Under the pieces are notes generated by a model. The model was given only the letters and a program-made list of their open reading frames with translations, was not told where the DNA came from and ran no database searches. Source: Hydrogenobacter sp. T-2 (lineage in GTDB: Bacteria; Aquificota; Aquificia; Aquificales; Aquificaceae). Taken from it: a DNA stretch of 64,000 nucleotides. The DNA is taken from NCBI RefSeq assembly GCF_033971325.1, contig NZ_CP117180.1:1422472-1486471 (forward strand), written 5' to 3'. Shown in pieces: positions 62,513 through 64,000 of this stretch. The translations under genes were made by a program, and so were the position numbers. Within the stretch, counting starts at the first letter, position 1. The number at the start of each line of letters is the position of its first letter.

Positions 62513-63304
62513 TTAATATCGTGGCACATATACTCCTTCCCTTATCTTTATAAGGTGATGCTTTCTTCCCGTGTCTTCAAGAAGAGTTTCTTCAGAGGTC
62601 ATCTCCTCCCTTAACTCTTCCGCAAGCTCAATGGCATCCTGTGGAGCTTCTTCACAGACCTCAAGGTTAAAGTCCTTGGAGAACTCCTTAAGGAGAGCTT
62701 CCGTGACTTCCTTTAGGTTAAAAATCCTGCACAACTCTCTTTCTAACCACGATATGTTTTCCCAGAGGCTTTGTCTCACCTTCTCCCTCGCATACTTGTT
62801 TGGAAGATTAAAAAGCTCCGCCATAAGGTCTGGGTCAAACCTAAGGAGTATGTTTCCCACAAAGACAAAAAACTTTCCTACATCTCCAGCACCCTGACCG
62901 CTTATCTTTCTTTGAGATGAATTTACTACGAGGTCGTTTATGGGCTTGTATTCCACCTCAAGCCCAAGCCTTGCGTAAGCCCTTATAACAGGTTGTGAAA
63001 GTTTTCTGTAGGCATCTTCTACCTTGAAGGGAACAACCTCTTTGGGAAGTATGAGTTGATAAAAAACCTGACCTGGTGATAACAAAACCGCACCGCCACC
63101 CGTCTGCCTTCTTATGAGACCTATACCCAAATCCTTGCATTTTTTAAGGTCAATAAGTTCATAGGCTCTGTCAAAGTAGCCAAGACTTACGTAGGTATCC
63201 TCTGGTTCACAGAGTATGAGACCCTCATAGCCCAGCTGTGCCATAGCGTGGAAAAGCGTAGTAGACAGCATGCGAGGAAGTTTGCCAAGAAGGTAAGCCT
63301 TCAT
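62513..63304 (-). CDS. Lipoate-protein ligase A family protein
   Basis: 263 aa of the LplA/LipB/BirA fold: LIRRQTGGGAVLLSPGQV (substrate loop RRxxGGG-like), the lysine in QRKISGQGAG and FVGNILLRFDPDLMAEL. It could attach lipoate or octanoate, possibly for a LipS-like pathway (see 4084-5199). LipM-type octanoyltransferase is the alternative. Its ATG overlaps the atpC promoter region. Confidence 0.78.
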   Translation of the reverse strand: MKAYLLGKLPRMLSTTLFHAMAQLGYEGLILCEPEDTYVSLGYFDRAYELIDLKKCKDLGIGLIRRQTGGGAVLLSPGQVFYQLILPKEVVPFKVEDAYRKLSQPVIRAYARLGLEVEYKPINDLVVNSSQRKISGQGAGDVGKFFVFVGNILLRFDPDLMAELFNLPNKYAREKVRQSLWENISWLERELCRIFNLKEVTEALLKEFSKDFNLEVCEEAPQDAIELAEELREEMTSEETLLEDTGRKHHLIKIREGVYVPRY

Positions 63305-63312
63305 GGTATAAT
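63304..63312 (+). promoter_or_regulatory. Extended -10 promoter of atpC
   Basis: TGGTATAAT, with the TATAAT box at 63307-63312, ends nine bases before the ATG of atpC at 63322. It overlaps the start codon of the divergent lipoate-ligase-like gene, so the two transcription units share this short region. Confidence 0.5.
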
Positions 63313-63321
63313 TTTAACGCC

Positions 63322-63723
63322 ATGATAAAGGTAGAAATAGTTACACCTCAAGGGCTTCATTTTTCAAGGGAGGTCAACTCTGTAAACATACCCACTGCAG
63401 AGGGCGAAATAGGTGTTCTTGAAAAACACATGTATCTTATGACCATGTTAAAACCTGGACTTGTCTACTTTGATGGAAAGCAAGAAAATGGTATAGCGGT
63501 AACTTATGGCTTTGTGGATGTAACACCCGAGAAGGTCATCATACTTACGGAGGAAGCCTATAACATAGGAGAAATTGACCCCGGCAAAGAGAAGGAGCTC
63601 TTTGACCAAGCGATGAAAAAGTTGGCAACTGCTCAGACCATGGAGGAAATAGAAGAGTTGGAAAAAATCAAGGAAAGGGCAAGAACTCTCCTTGAGCTTG
63701 TAGAGAGGTTTGGAAGGGTCTAA
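63322..63723 (+). CDS. atpC: ATP synthase F1 epsilon subunit
   Basis: 133 aa: N-terminal beta domain (IKVEIVTPQGLHFSREVNSV, GEIGVLEKHMYLMTMLKPG) and C-terminal helical hairpin. Regulates F1 and links gamma to the c-ring. It is separated from other atp genes, none being visible here. Leaderless-type promoter. The downstream methyltransferase starts 14 bases before its stop. Confidence 0.93.
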   Translation: MIKVEIVTPQGLHFSREVNSVNIPTAEGEIGVLEKHMYLMTMLKPGLVYFDGKQENGIAVTYGFVDVTPEKVIILTEEAYNIGEIDPGKEKELFDQAMKKLATAQTMEEIEELEKIKERARTLLELVERFGRV

Positions 63724-64000
63724 GGAGTTTGAATTTTTTAGGGGAAAAGTAAGGTTTAAACAGCCAAAGGCACACAAATTGTCAATAGTAGAAATACTCT
63801 TTGTGGCAAATCTCAAAGGAATAAGGAGAAGCTCAAAAGTCCTTGACCTTGGTGCAGGCTTTGGCACTCTTTCCATACTAATTTCCCTCAAATACTCTTG
63901 CAAAGTTTGGGCTATGGAAAGGAACCCTATTATGCTCCAGCTTCTCAGAGAAAACATAAAGCTCAACAAACTTGAGGATAAAATCCATGTTCTTGACCTT
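63710..64000 (+). CDS. tRNA1(Val) methyltransferase-like protein, 3' end cut by window edge
   Basis: Class I SAM methyltransferase, only the first 97 codons visible. In the frame from TTG 63710 (the first possible start after TAG 63701): KEFEFFRGKVRFKQPKAHKL, then motif I VLDLGAGFGTLSILIS, and AMERNPIMLQLLRENIKLN. The pattern fits TrmN6/YfiC-type methyltransferases. It overlaps atpC by 14 bases. Start assignment and specificity are tentative. Confidence 0.65.
   Translation, partial: MEGSKEFEFFRGKVRFKQPKAHKLSIVEILFVANLKGIRRSSKVLDLGAGFGTLSILISLKYSCKVWAMERNPIMLQLLRENIKLNKLEDKIHVLDL

Overview
The window looks like a chromosomal segment of a thermophilic, chemolithoautotrophic member of the Aquificales, probably an Aquificaceae close to Hydrogenobacter or Thermocrinis. 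This is inferred from gene content, not from a search. The main clues are an ATP-grasp subunit resembling citryl-CoA synthetase of the reductive TCA cycle, a stand-alone tRNA-binding (beta) subunit of methionyl-tRNA synthetase, a DHH-CBS-nucleotidyltransferase fusion for tRNA 3'-end synthesis, a NifA-type activator, and densely packed, often overlapping genes of unrelated function.

Layout. 1-10 kb: 3' part of bioB, a 640-bp repeat-rich gap, yifB/comM, a fliJ/motE-like pair, a LipS-like radical SAM gene with two small followers, dnaE and an ODP-type di-iron protein. 10-18 kb is accessory: an intact cas6, a badly broken cas7 (I-B type), a lone CRISPR-like repeat, a MoeB/ThiF gene, then a two-gene cassette encoding a RecB-like nuclease-SF2 helicase fusion (about 1004 aa) and an unrecognised 767-aa protein. 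18-32 kb: MetRS beta, a ParB-domain protein, tmRNA, a K+ channel operon, the tRNA nucleotidyltransferase fusion, tRNA-Ala, citryl-CoA synthetase, PBP1A, a DnaQ-type exonuclease, dnaJ and a zinc-type ABC pair lacking its permease. 32-42 kb: nifA, an Fe-S subunit of fumarate reductase/succinate dehydrogenase, dnaA, recN, an Ogg2-type glycosylase, hemerythrin, tRNA-Arg, a macro-domain protein, pabB, an Rpn-like nuclease and tadA. 42-50 kb: thioredoxin, a TnpB whose third RuvC acidic residue reads as Gln, an EVE protein, resB, gcvPB, dnaN and a PflA-like radical SAM enzyme. 50-64 kb: mnmE, rho, holA, hisB, two SPOR proteins, UDP-sugar genes, a methyltransferase/nuclease pair resembling restriction-modification, flgK/flgL, a lipoate-ligase-like gene, atpC and the start of a methyltransferase.

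Together the housekeeping genes cover replication and repair (dnaA, dnaE, dnaN, holA, recN, ogg), translation (tmRNA, two tRNAs, MetRS beta, CCA enzyme, tadA, mnmE), autotrophic carbon metabolism, motility and envelope building. Several genes (fliJ, moeB, gcvPB, tnpB, atpC and the lipoprotein at 31440) have a TATAAT box 7-14 bases before the start codon, which suggests leaderless or near-leaderless mRNAs. The best candidates for something new are the nuclease-helicase/767-aa cassette beside the CRISPR remnant, the repeat field at 1.0-1.6 kb, and the atypical TnpB.
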